Origin: Riptortus pedestris
Taxonomy: Eukaryota > Arthropoda > Insecta > Hemiptera > Alydidae
NCBI GenBank assembly: GCA_019009955.1
Contig: CM032230.1
Span: forward strand, 8,982,001-9,046,000
Reading direction: 5' to 3'
DNA: 64,000 bases
A program made the translations under genes and the position numbers. Each line of letters begins with the position of its first letter. Positions within the stretch are counted from its first letter, which is position 1. Positions 33,727 to 45,099 of this stretch are shown here, one piece after another. Under the pieces are notes generated by a model. It had not been told where the DNA came from. It saw only the letters and a list, made by a program, of their open reading frames with translations, and did not search any database.

Positions 33727-34822
33727 TAAAAGTCTGACACGCTTGGGTCGCGTAGCCTAAGCAGATTCCCCAGGATCAATAGTTTGGCAAGAATGGTTCT
33801 ATACCATTTTCCTATCCGACTCATAATAACGGAGATATTTTAAGTTCTCGATCCCCCTCACCCTCTATTCCGTGTCCAATTTCATTAGGTAACTAATATG
33901 ATTTTTCTGTAATCGTTGAATAATGGTAACATTACTAAACTGAAATGAGTGAAGAAAGTGAAACATTTTGCAATAGAGTGAAGAAAGTGAATTGCCTTCT
34001 TAATTAGTAATAAGTATAAATTAAAAAATAATTTGAAGTTGGAAATTAAATGCTTTTAAATGTTTCTTAACATTGTAAGAATTTATTTTAACAAAATAAA
34101 TTGAAATGTGAATGAATTATTGGTGGAAATAATCAATATATTTTAAAATTTAAATATAATAATAATTACCTTCCTTGTGTATAACCTGCACTTGTTTATA
34201 ACTGCACTACTTCACAATCATCACTAGTTGTTTTATAACTATGCTTATAACCTTTCACAACCATGCTTATAACCTACCAACAACATACCATAATCTTCAC
34301 AACATCCTAATTTTGTTCATATTCTGGTTAGATCTGATCATGTATTACACGATTACAGAAAAAATTTAATATTACACTCGTGACGAAATTAGAATTTACA
34401 ACTCTCGTGAAATTACCAGACTCCCTTCGCTCGTGTGGGTTAACGTTTCACTCGAGTTGTAAAATGATCTACTTTCGTCACTTGTATAATAAATAACTAT
34501 TTTAGTAATGAATGAAACTGTTAAATATCTAGTATGGTGTAGAACAAATAAGCATTTTCCAGTTGAAGAACGTAAAATCATAAATGTGACGTCATCAAAC
34601 ATCGCGTTTGCATGTCTCTTCTGCTATGAGCGGCTGGCAGACCTGATTGTTTACAATTCGGATGCTTATTAAAATTGACTGAAATATTTTTCATTACTGT
34701 CTGTATTTATTCAATTAATATTCACGGTGGTGGTAAGTATCATAATCCACATATTATCTATTGTTAAACTTCACACGGGAAGTCTTCTTTGTTTACGCAG
34801 CCCCTGTGTGACGGACTTTTTT
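33727..34822. mobile_element. HINE-B chimera with two inverted 3' ends, interrupted
   Basis: The left edge is a minus-oriented 3' terminus (AAAAGTCTGACACGCTTGGG). The middle is HINE-B (ATCCGACTCATAATAACGG, then GAATGAAACTGTTAAATATC after the insertion). The right edge is a plus-oriented long 3' module ending in the hairpin and GACGGACTTTT. The dispersed repeat at 33904-34502 is inserted in it. Confidence 0.7.
33904..34502. repeat. Dispersed repeat, copy 2
   Basis: Reverse-complement copy of 17021-17532 with an extra segment of about 120 bp (34290-34415). TTTTTCTGTAATCG at its left edge is repeated in inverted orientation near 34349, and GTGACGAAA...TTTACAACTC near 34380 is inverted at 34455-34485. 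Two sets of inverted repeats are therefore present, which suggests a DNA transposon or two nested ones. Confidence 0.75.
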
Positions 34823-34938
34823 TTATCAGCTATTGAGGTCGTACTCATGATGCGAGTTTCGAAAAATTTCTTCAAATGTCCATCGATCCTACCCAGGAGA
34901 TGACGAAAATGAGGTCCGTTCAAAATTATATATATATA

Positions 34939-34975
<37 letters not shown>

Positions 34976-35565
34976 ATATATATATAGATATATATATATA
35001 TATTTGTCTGTTAACGCTCTAGCGGTCGCAATTCTTGTTTGATCTTTACCAAACTCGGAATTTAATCGTTTTATGTAAAAAGGAAGACTAAGTTCGTTAA
35101 TGGCTGAAATCGGACCAGTGGGAGGGGGGGTTTAGAGGGGGGATTTTTGAAAATTCAAAATATCTCCGTTATTATGCGTCGGATCGAAAAATTCGTATAG
35201 AATAAATCTTATTGCAAATTAAATTTACTATAAATATGGTTCTATTCATTTATTCTTTATCTTGAATATTAACCGAGATATTTGCATTTGTATTCTGCGT
35301 GATACTGGTCACCAGTAGGCTATGTTCGAACTTTCCGGCGAGAGCTCTGGCGGCCGTTTCTATAACTTCGCCCCTCGTGAATAGGTTTAGAGGTTAGGTC
35401 AACTGTTTTTTGGGGCTAAAAACTACTGGGTTGTTACGCCCTAAATAATGTTTTAGGTTTAGAGGTTTCTTACTACTACAGTTGTTATTAGGCAGATTTC
35501 CCTATTGTAAAACTTCACGTGGGAAATCTGCTTAGTTTACGCAGCCCCTGCGTGACGGACTTTAT
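34823..35565 (+). mobile_element. HINE-like tandem unit 1
   Basis: Starts at the second half of the palindrome (ATCAGCTATTGAGG), has (TA)n with TATC interruptions, the middle, and the alternative 3' module (GGTTTAGAGGTTAGG). It ends with a normal 3' terminus at 35565. Confidence 0.92.
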
Positions 35566-35649
35566 TAGGTTTAGAGGTTTCATACTACTACAGTTGTTAT
35601 TAGGCAGATTTCCCTAGTGTAAAACTTCACATGAGAAATTTGCTTAGTT

Positions 35650-35726
<77 letters not shown>

Positions 35727-36285
35727 CTGTTAACGCTCTAGCGGTCGCAATTCTTGTTTGATCTTTACCAAACTCGGAATTTAATCGTTTTATGTAAAAA
35801 GGAAGACTAAGTTCGTTAATGGCTGAAATCGGACCAGTGGGAGGGGGGGGGTTTAGAGGGGGGATTTTTGAAAATTCAAAATATCTCCGTTATTATGCGT
35901 CGGATCGAAAAATTGTATAGAATAAATCTTATTGCAAATTAAATTTACTATAAATATTGTTCTATTCATTTATTCTTTATCTTGAATATTAACCGAGATA
36001 TTTGCATTTGTATTCTGCGTGATACTGGTCACCAGTAGGCTATGTTCGAACTTTCCGGCGAGAGCTCTGGCGGCCGTTTCTATAACTTCGCCCCTCGTGA
36101 ATAGGTTTAGAGGTTAGGTCAACTGTTTTTTGGGGCTAAAAACTACTGGGTTGTTACGCCCTAAATAATGTTTTAGGTTTAGAGGTTTCTTACTACTACA
36201 GTTGTTATTAGGCAGATTTCCCTATTGTAAAACTTCACGTGGGAAATCTGCTTAGTTTACGCAGCCCCTGCGTGACGGACTTTTT
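35566..36285 (+). mobile_element. HINE-like tandem unit 2
   Basis: First repeats the last 85 bp of unit 1 in mutated form, then a (CTAT)n-(TA)n tract (about 35650-35722), then a copy of 35004-35565 that is almost identical, down to GACGGACTTTTTTTT. It lacks its own 5' terminus. It looks like a local tandem duplication. Confidence 0.92.
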
Positions 36286-37184
36286 TTTCAGTTTCAGGTT
36301 TAAGTAAACTCCTTCATCAATTAACATTTTAAGTTCTAACTCGTAAATCTTTATTTGAACTATATCATACTCAACTTTTATCCTTTTTTGGCAACACTAT
36401 TTGTTATGGGCTGACATCAGACATAGAATACTGGGAACATTCAAAATATATGCGTTATTATGGATTGTAAAATATTATAGAACCAATAACTGAAGTATTA
36501 AGCGAGTTATTCGTACTTCGTCGATTTCAGTGGCCTCCCACCCCGCACAAAACTTCCTTGTCTTATCCTACACATCTGCCTGTAAGAAAATTAAAAAGTC
36601 CGATCTTGTCCAATCATTTTTTTGTCAAGCATTGCTTAAGATAATCTTGGTTAAAAAAACAACCTCTTCTCTTGAATTATATAAACAAACGGAGCCGAAA
36701 GCGATAATAAAGACATATAATTTTGTATATCTTATGAGGGGAAGTTTAGTCAAGACAGAGGTTTTCCCTGAATAGCGAATATTATTGAGCTTAGCCCTAC
36801 GCAATACGGTTTACATTAATAAACATGGCAGCATACCAGCCCACGCACAAACACACACACACATACACACTCACACTGTCTCATTTGTGTTATCTTCCTA
36901 TTCAGCTAACAACAAATTCTTCAAGACAATTTAGATACCACGGCATACAAAGCAAGAGAAGGGAAAATTATTTCATTATATTGGCGGCCAGGGCGCTGAA
37001 TATTAGAGAAAAATATAGGTAACAATCAAAATCCAAGCACCAAAAACATTATTTCTTAAAATAACCAGAACTATAGAAAACTTACACCAGAGAAAGCTTG
37101 ATGTTCCAGTTCCTGGGAAATATCTTTATTTTACCAGACGAACTTTTTTTCGCTTAGAAATCCAAGTAGTTGGAATTTAAGATA
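36286..37184. other. No gene recognised
   Basis: Open frames at 36530-36775 and 36825-37022 have no recognisable domain. A short (CA)n run lies near 36850. A HINE-B-like scrap occurs around 36440-36520. Confidence 0.45.
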
Positions 37185-37373
37185 AAGCCTTAAAAATGCA
37201 ATAATCTCAGTTAATATTCCAGATTTTGAATGTATAGTAACAATTATAGATAATTAAAATTGCAACAAAATCGGATATATACAACTTATTGATCCTTTTA
37301 ATAATAAATAGGAAATTTCTAATTTTCCATTTAGCGAAATTTGAACCCCCTTAAGGGAAATCAGCTAATAAAA
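37185..37373 (-). mobile_element. HINE-like deleted fragment
   Basis: CAATAATCTCAGTTAATATTC, ATTGCAACAAAATCGG and TAATAATAAATAGG, then directly CCCTTAAGGGAAATCAGCTAA. The middle is joined to the 5' palindrome. Confidence 0.6.
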
Positions 37374-37784
37374 TAAAATAAATTCATTTAATAAAAATAT
37401 AGACAAGTAAAATTTGTTCTAATAGTTATTTTTATTAGTTATGCCTCTATTTAATTTCGTTTTAAAAATGATTATAAACGCTATTTATTGTCCCAATTGT
37501 TAGGAAACTAGCTTTTGAAAATTTGTTAACAATAACAGGATGTTTTGTTATAAACTCCAATGTTTCTACTGTTCATTGTCCTTGATTTTTGATAATTTTA
37601 CCTTCCAATGAATCTATTATTTGTGTTGTTAGTGTTCAATGGTAGATTTGTTGTTCTGTAATTGTAATAATATCACAAGGGCGTATATTCACTGGTGTTC
37701 CTGGCAGACCGCTTTTGATCTAGCCGACTTTGATCGACATCCAGTGGGAAGAGGTAGTTGATGCTTAATAATTGAAATTATTTA

Positions 37785-37934
37785 TTTTATTTTATTTATT
37801 TGTTTGTTTGGTGTCACGTAATTTGTAGATATTTACACCCTTCAAATAAACCAAATGGTAAAAAATACTCCAAATTGTTGAATATATTAAATATAATTTC
37901 ATAGTTGCTGATGGGCGATATCACTAGTGGAAAA
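37785..37934 (-). repeat. LINE-type 3' tail
   Basis: Reverse complement of the 2780-2990 element, including the (TAAA)n end and GTTTGGTGTCACG. It is cut by the HINE at 37938. Confidence 0.6.
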
Positions 37935-37937
37935 TTA

Positions 37938-38369
37938 AAAAAATGCCGTCACGCAGGGGCTGCGTAAACTAAGCAGATTTCCCTCGCGAAGTTTTACATA
38001 GAGAAATTTCACGAGAGCCAAACAGTTACGAAACGGCCGAAATAGCTTTTGGCGGAAGTCACCCGTCCGTTAGCCGCCCAGATTTAATAAAAATGCAAAT
38101 ATCTCGGTTAATATCAAGTCAAGATCGAGAATAAATGTATATCAATATTTATAGTAAATTTAATTTGCAATAAGATTGATTCTGTACAATTTTTCGATCC
38201 GACGTATAGTAACTGAGATATTTTGAATTTTCGAAAATCCTCCCCTCTAAACCCCCCCTCCCACTGGTCCGATTTTAGCCGTTAATGAACTTGATCTTTC
38301 TTTTTACATAAAACGACTAAATACTGATTTTGGTACCTATCAAACAAACATTGCGACCGCCAGAGCGAT

Positions 38370-38419
<50 letters not shown>

Positions 38420-38556
38420 TATATATACAGTTTTGAACGGACTTCATTTTCGTCATCTACTAGGTTGGATCGATGGACATTTGAAAAAAAAATTTCGAAA
38501 ATTCCGTCATGATTACAACGTCAATAGCTGATTTCCTTTAAGGGGAAATCTGCTAA
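37938..38556 (-). mobile_element. HINE-like full-length copy
   Basis: Complete from AAATGCCGTCACGCAGGGG to AAGGGGAAATCTGCTAATAA with (TA)n at about 38371-38415. Confidence 0.9.
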
Positions 38557-38572
38557 TAAGAACTAATAAAAT

Positions 38573-39490
38573 AACAGTCTGTCGCGCAGGGGAGGCGTAA
38601 ACTAAGCAGATTTCCCTCGTGATGTTTAACAGTAAATAAATATACATACTGGTAACACAATAGCCCAGTGAATATTAAATGAATAAATACAAACGGTAAT
38701 AAGAAACCTCAAGTCGGGAAGCGCCTGATACGTAATCAAACACGTGTGTCAACGTCTCACAGGAAAGAAAACAATTTCGGAAATATATCAGAATATAACA
38801 TATTAATTTTATTGAAAACTATTTACTATATCTAGTACTGTAATTTATAATGGATCAGAATAATCTTTATCTCAATCAATCAAATTTTAGTAGTCCAAGA
38901 AATTAAGGAAGGGGGGGGGGGTCACGATAACATATTGACATTTATCTCGTATAATAAATGTCTCTTGAAAACAATTTATGGTGTTAAAGCTTAGTATAAT
39001 GTCCTTTATACATTATATTATAATATTATAATTTAGGAACAACATCATAATATTATATTTAGGAACAATAATATTGCAAATTAAATTTACTATACATATT
39101 GGTCTATACATATTTTCCGTATAATGAGTATTAACCAAGATATTTGAATTTTCTATAGTTTTACGCTTTCAGTAAACCCCCAGTCCTACTAGTGTCATAT
39201 TCCTAGTAAGCTGTTATATCATGAACCACTTCATTACAAGGTAAAACACCAAATATTGTTTTCAAAAAAAGCTTTATTATACGAGATACAAACAAATACG
39301 TTCTGTTGTTCCCCTTTTTTTTCTGGAATTACTAAAATCTGATTGATTCAGTTAGAAATTATTCTGATTCATTTCAAATTACTCCACTAGATATAGTAAA
39401 TACTTTTCCATAAAATTAATATGTTGAATTCAGATATATTTCATTAATTGTTTATCATTCCTTTCCTTTCAATTTAGACGCTTTCCATTG
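38573..39490. mobile_element. HINE-like fold-back
   Basis: 38573-39020 is a minus-oriented 3' half with the long module. From about 39060 to 39490 the same module returns in plus orientation (AACACCAAATATTG, TTTATTATACGAGATA, ATTAATATGTTGAATTC). The two halves are inverted repeats about a short AT-rich centre. Confidence 0.75.
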
Positions 39491-39493
39491 TAG

Positions 39494-39496
<3 letters not shown>

Positions 39497-39557
<61 letters not shown>

Positions 39558-39974
39558 GTGTTAACACTCTAACGGTCGCAATTTTTTTTTTTTTGTTTGA
39601 TCGTTACCATACTCGGAGTTTAATCGTTTTATATAAAAAGGAAGATCAAGTTCGTTAATGGCTAAAATCGGACAAGTAGGAGGGGGGGTTTAGGGGGGGG
39701 ATTTTCGAACATTCGAAATATCTCCGTTATTATTCATCAAATCGAAATATTGTATAGAATCAATCTTATTGCAAATTAAATTTACTATAAATATTGTTCT
39801 ATACATTTATTCTGTATCTTAAATATTAACCAAGATATTTGCATTTGTATTCTGAGCGTGATCGGCAGGAGTCGGCTATGTTCGGGACATTCCGCCGAGA
39901 GCTCTGGCGGCCGATTTTGTAAGCTATACGTCCCTCGTGAATTGGTTTAGAGATCCCTTACACTTCAGTTATAT
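39497..39974 (+). mobile_element. HINE-like copy lacking both termini
   Basis: (TA)n (39497-39555), the conserved middle, then the alternative 3' module up to AATTGGTTTAGAG. It is replaced at 39975 by the terminus of the next, oppositely oriented copy. Confidence 0.85.
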
Positions 39975-40632
39975 AAGTCCGTCACGCAGGGGCTGCGTAA
40001 ACTAAGCAGATTTCCCATGTGAAGTTTTACAATAGAGAAATCTACATACTGGTAACACAATAACACCGTGATTAGATAATGAGAAATCTTTCAGTTAATT
40101 AAAATAAATACCCAACTGAAACGGCTTCTGAATTGTTAGAATAATTTATATTTTAATAACTCAAATTTTAGTAGTCCAAGAACTAAAGGAGGGGGGGGGA
40201 GGCGATGAACAGAACGTATTTGCATAAATCTCAAAAAGTAAGGAAGGTAAGTAAGGTTAAAAACGCCAGGTTGGAAGAAGCTTTCGCCTGAGCCGAGAAA
40301 TGACGAAGATGGCCGACATAATCCGAAGTATACCCCACCACAGACTTCATAAAAATGCAAATATCTCGGTTAATATTCAAGATAGAGAATAAATGTATAT
40401 AACAATATTTATAGTAAATTTAATTTGCAATAAGATTGGTTCTGTACAATTTTTCGATTCGATGCATAATAACGGAGATATTTTGAATTTTCGAAAATCC
40501 CCCCTCTAAACCCCCCTCCCTCTGGTCAGATTTCAGCCATTAACGAACTTGATCTGTCTTTTTACATAAAACGGTTAAATATCGAGTTTCGTAACGATCA
40601 AACAAAAATTGCGACCGCTAGAGCGTTAACAG

Positions 40633-40689
<57 letters not shown>

Positions 40690-40830
40690 TATATATATAT
40701 ATAATTTTGAACGGACCACATTTTCGTCATCTCCTGGGTAGGATCGATGGACATTTGAAGAAATTTTGCGAAAATCGCGGCATGAGTACGACCTCAATAG
40801 CTGATTTCCCTTAAGGGAAATCTGCTAAAA
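39975..40830 (-). mobile_element. HINE-like reference copy (Helentron-associated type)
   Basis: Best complete copy, 856 bp. Read on the minus strand: TTTTAGCAGATTTCCC with the 20-bp palindrome GATTTCCCTTAAGGGAAATC; a 5' block with GATGACGAAAATG; (TA)n; a middle block (CTCTAGCGGTCGCAATTTTT, GGCTGAAATCTGACC, CTCCGTTATTATGCATCG); the long 3' module; the inverted subterminal repeat GGGAAATCTGC; the hairpin ACGCAGCCCCTGCGT; and GACGGACTT. No ORF. This layout (5' subterminal repeat, microsatellite, 3' subterminal repeat, terminal hairpin, no CTRR end) matches what is known of DINE-1/HINE elements mobilised by Helentrons. The family assignment is inference. Confidence 0.9.
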
Positions 40831-41855
40831 ACTATTAAAAGAGAGAATTATTGAACGGGAAAAGTCATGAAAAGGAAGTAGAAACAGATCACGAACAATT
40901 AAAAAAATACAAAAAACGAAACAAAAGCGTAATGTTAAATGCGAAAACGAAAAATATTTTATAAAAGTAAATAAAACTATGATTAGTAATAATTTATAAA
41001 AATAAACAAGAATTATTTTTTATAAGTTTTTATGATCTTATACAAGCATTCAGAATTACGCATTTTTCACGCATTCTCCTACACCGACGGATAAACACAC
41101 AAGGCAGCACAATTTTAATTTAATTTTGTATTTCATTCGGTATTATATTGTGTTGAAATTAAACCTTTATGGCTATACCTCTCTGGAAATAAGAAGAGCT
41201 TGGGAGTCATATAAGTTTGTATATATTTACCTATTTTAAATATGTTAATAAATTGTCCAGATATGTACTTTTGTTATTTAAAAGTTCGTCCAGATTGTAA
41301 GGTAGGTTTATGTTATATCTCGTCTTCTGGAGTCAGTAAGCAAGTATTTACTGGTTAGTAGTCTACGTATTACATAGGAAACAAGTTGGTGGTTCAGATT
41401 TTGCCATAAGGTACTTATGTGTTAGACGGGAATGGCTATGTCTCAATCGAACAAAAACCATCTCTTCTCTTCTTGAAGTTCGATTACATGGTGACCATTT
41501 CAACAAATTGCAAGTTAATTGAAATTAATGATGATGTTTGTTTTAAATTACAGCACAAACATTGAATGGCGTGTTTAAACCAGTAGAAATTATGTACTCA
41601 TTAAAGTTCCCAAGCTAATGACTTAGACAACCTTTATTATTGGCTTGTTTTTTGGTGTTCTCTACCAGAAATATTTCTTTAAATATCATAAATTATTTAA
41701 ACACAACAATGCTAAAAGGGGATTGAAAGTGTTGGGGATGTGTACCCATTTATGTCTGCTAATTATTAACATTGATCCGCTAATATGTTACACATAACAT
41801 AAATAAATACAAAGTTTCTTCATCAGTTGTACATAAGAGTATTTTTTCAATTTCA
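40831..41855. other. No recognisable feature
   Basis: AT-rich; no ORF, hairpin or shared repeat seen. Confidence 0.5.
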
Positions 41856-41859
41856 ATTC

Positions 41860-42130
41860 AATTTATTTATTAATGGACACCACATCGAAGGTGATTTGCC
41901 CTTTCAAAAGTAATAACAGGTAACAATAACAAAAAACATACCTTAACAGCAAGTAACAATAATAAATACCTTAACAACAAATAATAACAAAAAATACCTT
42001 AACAGCAAGTAACAATAATAAATACCTTAACAAAAAGTAATAATAACAAAAAATACCTTAACAACAAGTAATAATAACAAATACATTAACAACAAGAGAC
42101 AATAATAAATACCTAAACAACAAGTATATT
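41860..42130. repeat. 28-31-bp minisatellite beside a LINE-type tail
   Basis: Starts with TTTATTTATTAATGGACACC, reminiscent of a minus-strand LINE 3' end. About seven units like TTAACAGCAAGTAACAATAA followed by TAAATACC follow, with lengths of 28 to 31. Confidence 0.7.
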
Positions 42131-42194
42131 TAATAATGGTGATTAAATACATGTAATAGATATAATAGTTGTGCTTGGCTCGACTTTTCGAAAA

Positions 42195-42197
<3 letters not shown>

Positions 42198-42227
<30 letters not shown>
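42198..42227. repeat. Poly-T tract
   Basis: Thirty T residues. It could be a minus-strand poly(A) tail, but no element body is identified next to it. Confidence 0.85.
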
Positions 42228-42229
<2 letters not shown>

Positions 42230-42631
42230 CCGAGACCCAGCTTCTTGGTTTTGGTTGGTGATAAGGTGTGGAAAATAAATTTTTATTCTTGTGTAGCTTT
42301 TAATAAACAATGCTGCCCATAGCTTTCAATTTTATAGCCTATTGTACTTGAATGATTGCTATCCATGATTATGATTTATATTGTAAATAGTATTTTGAAC
42401 AGTGGAGAAGGATTGATCAAGAACTCATTTTATTTTATTTTTTTTAATATTTGAGAATAAAATATTCTATAGGGTCGCTCTAGTTACTAGAGTAAATAGT
42501 AACCCAAAGACTTGAGTCGGGAAGTGTAATAATATTGTGCATAGTAAAGCCAAAATAAATTACAATCATTATTCAGACTCCCCAAGCAATGCAGTCAAGA
42601 TTCAAGATTTTCTCTGTGAAGGTACCTTAGG

Positions 42632-42637
<6 letters not shown>

Positions 42638-42698
<61 letters not shown>
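42638..42698. repeat. (TA)n microsatellite
   Basis: About 30 TA units ending directly at a LINE fragment. Confidence 0.95.
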
Positions 42699-42699
<1 letters not shown>

Positions 42700-42700
<1 letters not shown>

Positions 42701-42882
42701 GCAATGTGTGTAATGCTTCTCTTATAATAAAACACATACTAATAGACTTCAGAAGACGTGACCAACTAAAGATCCCTTATGACTTACACGACTTACTGAA
42801 GGGAGCCCACACATTCCCATAAGACTCCAACTTTTACATGCCCTTAACATATACTCATAAATTTAGAAGTATTACATTTTAA
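42700..42882 (+). pseudogene. LINE ORF2 zinc-binding C-terminus
   Basis: Translation starts CNVCNASLIIKHILIDFRRR and continues DQLKIPYDLHDLLKG. It aligns with the C-terminus of the 56-kb LINE (CRHCNETLTVHHILTNCRQR, DNLDIPHDLQELL). The Cys-x2-Cys and His of the Cys-Cys-His-Cys pattern are kept, but the last Cys is Phe. A stop at 42820 interrupts it and the frame runs on to a second stop at 42882. The 5' truncation point coincides with the (TA)n tract. Confidence 0.75.
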
Positions 42883-42939
42883 AATTCTTTCTAATTCTTC
42901 CTAAATTAAATCTTTTTAACTCTAGCTGACTATATATAT

Positions 42940-42995
42940 TTCATCAAATTTCCATCGATCCTACCCAGGAGATGACGAAAATGAAGTCCGTTCAA

Positions 42996-43063
<68 letters not shown>

Positions 43064-43306
43064 GTTGCATGATAAAAATTATTCTGATTCATTATAAATT
43101 ACAGTATTAGATCTAGTTAATAGTTTTTGATAAAAGTAATATGCTATATTGAGATATATTTCAGTGATATCTATCTGTTCAAATCTAATAGGTTTTATGA
43201 CCTGTTTGTGGTATAATTCAGACGCTTTCCGTTAGAAGTTTATTAAAATTGACTGAAATATTTCTCATTACCTAAAATGAGTTCCACCTCAATAGCTGAT
43301 TTCCCT
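42940..43306. mobile_element. HINE-like deleted copy plus 5' scrap
   Basis: A plus-oriented 5' block (CATCGATCCTACCCAGGAGA) and (TA)n (43003-43062) are followed directly by the long 3' module, ending at TCTCATTACC. It is followed by a minus-oriented scrap (CCTCAATAGCTGATTTCCCT). Confidence 0.75.
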
Positions 43307-43454
43307 TATAAAGATACTCGTAATAATTAAATAAACAGGTTATGTTATGTGCATGTTTGCTGAAAATGAATAGGGAACTAAATATTTTCAGCCATTAGAA
43401 AAGTTTATGAGTTCGTTAAGTTTTCTAAGACTGTCCCTTGCCAGTTTCATAATT

Positions 43455-44066
43455 TTAGCAGATTTACCTTGAGGGTAATCAGCTATTGAGGTCGTACTCA
43501 TGAAGCGATTTTCGAAATTTTTCTTCAAATATCCATCGATCCTACCTAGGAGATGACGAAAATGAGGTCAGTTCAAAATTGTATATATACTATATTTCTA
43601 TCTATCAAATATACGAGTATAATATTTGTCTGTTACCGCTCTAGCGGTCGCAGTTTTTGTTTGATCGTTACCAAACTCGATATTTAAACGTTTTATGCAA
43701 AAAGGCGGATCTAGTTCGTTAATGGCTGAAATCGGACAAGTGGGAAGGGGGGGGGTTCAGAGGGGGGATTTGCGAAAATTCAAAATATTTCCGTTACCAT
43801 ACGTCGGACCAAAACATTGTATCTAACCAATCTTATTGCAAATCAAATAAGCTATAAATATTCCCCTAAACATTTATTCTCTATCTTGAATATTAACCGA
43901 GATATTTGCATTTTTATGAAATGTGGGCCGGTAACGGACGAGTGAGTTTCCCGCCAAAAGCTAGTTCGGCCGTAACTGTTCGGCTCTCGTATGGAGATTT
44001 CTCTATTGTATAACTTCACGTGGGAAATCTGCTTAGTTTACGCAGCCCCTGCGTGACGGACTTTTT
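43455..44066 (+). mobile_element. HINE-like full-length copy
   Basis: Complete, with a mutated palindrome (GATTTACCTTGAGGGTAATC), no long (TA)n, the short 3' module, intact hairpin and GACGGACTTTTTT. Confidence 0.92.
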
Positions 44067-44957
44067 TGTTAATGTTTTCAATCTTTATTTTGTTTATATT
44101 CATTGTTTTTTGATGATCAATATCGCCTCGCAGCGAACGCTCCAGAAGAAATAAACGGACCTGATTTTCGATCGCAAATCATATGTAGGATTGATGAGCA
44201 TTTGAATAAATTGATCACGTAATGAGCACACCTGCAATAACTTCTTTCCGTTAAGGGATAATATAACGTGAGGTTACCTCCTACGTCTCTGATAAGCAGC
44301 TAGACATTCTCTACAATTTAGAAGTTTCCATGGATTTTCCAGTTTTCCGTCTCTGTGCACAAAGCTAGAATACATGACCACTTTAACTAAAAGGTTAGTA
44401 TACGTGCATTCAATAGAAAGCAATTCTAGAGAGTGGGATGTATAATATTCAAACTATGAATGAACGGTAAAAGGTTTCTATCCATTTTCCATACTTCGAA
44501 TCTCTTCGGATTTTCTGCTTTAATACTCGCGGTTTTCTTTTAGTTCGGATATATTTCCAAACAAAAAGCTAAAAGTACTCAAGCTGTAGCTGTAAAAGTA
44601 AATCGTGTGGGTTAAGAGAACAAAAGGAGACTAATTCCACTTGAAAAGAGGTTATTTTGCCTGGAAACCAAAGAAGCAAGTTTTTGAGAGGTGAAACACG
44701 AATGAGTTCGTTCAGAAAGCACTCAGCCTTTAGAGAAACAAAAAGAAGGAACAATGAAGTAACTCGAATGTTCGATTGAGCGTTTTCTTTCATATTGGAT
44801 ACAAAGCGGAATTGAGTTATACATTTTGGAAAACTGTTCCCCATGGAGTATAACAAAATAAAATAAAGTACAGGAAAACTGGATAATGCGGAATCATTCG
44901 AGCTGTTAGAAGTACAAAGAAAATAATTGTGAGGATGAAATGGAAGGGGCTGTTTTA
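44067..44957. other. No gene recognised
   Basis: A 137-codon open frame on the minus strand (44569-44982) has no recognisable domain and overlaps HINE sequence at one end. I treat it as chance. Confidence 0.45.
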
Positions 44958-45047
44958 ATAGATTTCTCTTAAGGGAAATCAAATATTACATATCTACAAA
45001 TGTCCATCGATCCTACACAGTAAATAACGAAAATGAAGTCCGTTGAA

Positions 45048-45092
<45 letters not shown>
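44958..45092 (+). mobile_element. HINE-like 5' end fragment
   Basis: GATTTCTCTTAAGGGAAATC, TGTCCATCGATCCTACACAG and (TA)n, cut in the microsatellite by the element at 45093. Confidence 0.8.
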
Positions 45093-45099
<7 letters not shown>

